A stretch of 6,911 nt of DNA from Anaerolineae bacterium. Its GTDB lineage: Bacteria > Chloroflexota > Anaerolineae > Aggregatilineales > Aggregatilineaceae. A program made the translations under genes and the position numbers. The stretch spans positions 1 to 6,911 of the forward strand of contig JAFGJA010000681.1 in the NCBI GenBank assembly GCA_016929355.1. Direction: 5' to 3'. The stretch's first letter is position 1; each line of letters opens with the position of its first letter. The notes below the pieces were generated by a model. That model did no database searches. It saw nothing but the letters and a program-made list of their open reading frames with translations, and was not told the DNA's origin. This document shows, piece after piece, positions 6,807 through 6,911 of this stretch.

Positions 6807-6821
6807 CAAGCTATAGGCTTG
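6807..6821 (-). other. Short hairpin between tRNA-Tyr and tRNA-Thr
   Basis: In the 29-nt spacer, CAAGC and GCTTG form a perfect 5-bp stem around a 5-base loop (CTATA on the minus strand). There is no U tract. It may guide processing of the tRNA precursor, or be a chance occurrence. Confidence 0.3.
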
Positions 6822-6826
6822 TCAGG

Positions 6827-6909
6827 TGGGCCAGGTAGGACTCGAACCTACGAAGGCGTCTGCCAGCGGATTTACAGTCCGCCCCCTTTGCCGCTCGGGA
6901 CACTGACCC
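6827..6909 (-). tRNA. tRNA-Tyr (anticodon GTA)
   Basis: The minus strand gives an 83-nt class II tRNA. The acceptor stem GGGTCAG/CTGGCCC pairs with one G-U. The anticodon stem GCGGA/TCCGC closes the loop CTGTAAA with anticodon GTA. A long variable arm (about TGGCAGACGCCTTC) follows, as expected for bacterial tyrosine tRNA. The T arm is GTAGG/CCTAC around TTCGAGT. The discriminator is A, and the following bases are CCT, so CCA is not fully encoded. The 5' end is only 2 nt from the window edge, so its promoter, and any further tRNA genes in the cluster, lie outside. Confidence 0.97.
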
Positions 6910-6911
6910 AT

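Overview
The window is a bacterial translation locus. It holds the start of the S10-spc ribosomal protein cluster, and every gene lies on the minus strand, so transcription runs from position 6911 towards 1. The order of transcription is tRNA-Tyr, tRNA-Thr, tuf (EF-Tu), rpsJ (S10), rplC (L3), rplD (L4), rplW (L23), rplB (L2), rpsS (S19), rplV (L22), rpsC (S3), rplP (L16), rpmC (L29), rpsQ (S17), and the first 62 residues of rplN (L14), which is cut by the left edge. No gene on the plus strand is credible. The many plus-strand open frames are GC-driven shadows of these conserved genes.

The proteins are clearly bacterial. The moderately high GC content, the EF-Tu sequence (for example RGITIAIAHVEY and the NKVDMMDD context) and the gene order fit a member of the Chloroflexota, perhaps near Anaerolineae. 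This placement rests on remembered family sequences and has not been searched, so it is a moderate-confidence inference.

Layout: 6909-6725 carries two tRNA genes, neither with an encoded CCA. 6669-5470 is tuf. 5432-1179 is the S10 operon proper, from rpsJ to rpsC. 1125-1 runs from rplP into the spc part at rplN. Most junctions are tight: overlaps of 11 nt (rplV/rpsC and rpmC/rpsQ) and 1 nt (rplP/rpmC), and gaps of 13-37 nt. Three gaps are longer, before rplC (81 nt), rplB (82 nt) and rplP (53 nt), and each holds an inverted repeat upstream of the Shine-Dalgarno site. No intrinsic terminator or convincing promoter was seen between genes, so a single long transcript is likely, perhaps including the tRNAs.

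The gene products form one functional group: aminoacyl-tRNA adaptors, the factor that delivers them to the ribosome, and small- and large-subunit proteins, including those around the peptidyl transferase centre (L2, L3, L4, L16) and the exit tunnel (L4, L22, L23, L29). This is ordinary core genome, and I see no new biological system. The points most worth a second look are the tRNA-tuf-S10 arrangement, the possible RNA structure before rplB, the GC-rich hairpin after rpsC, and an arginine next to the catalytic histidine of EF-Tu.
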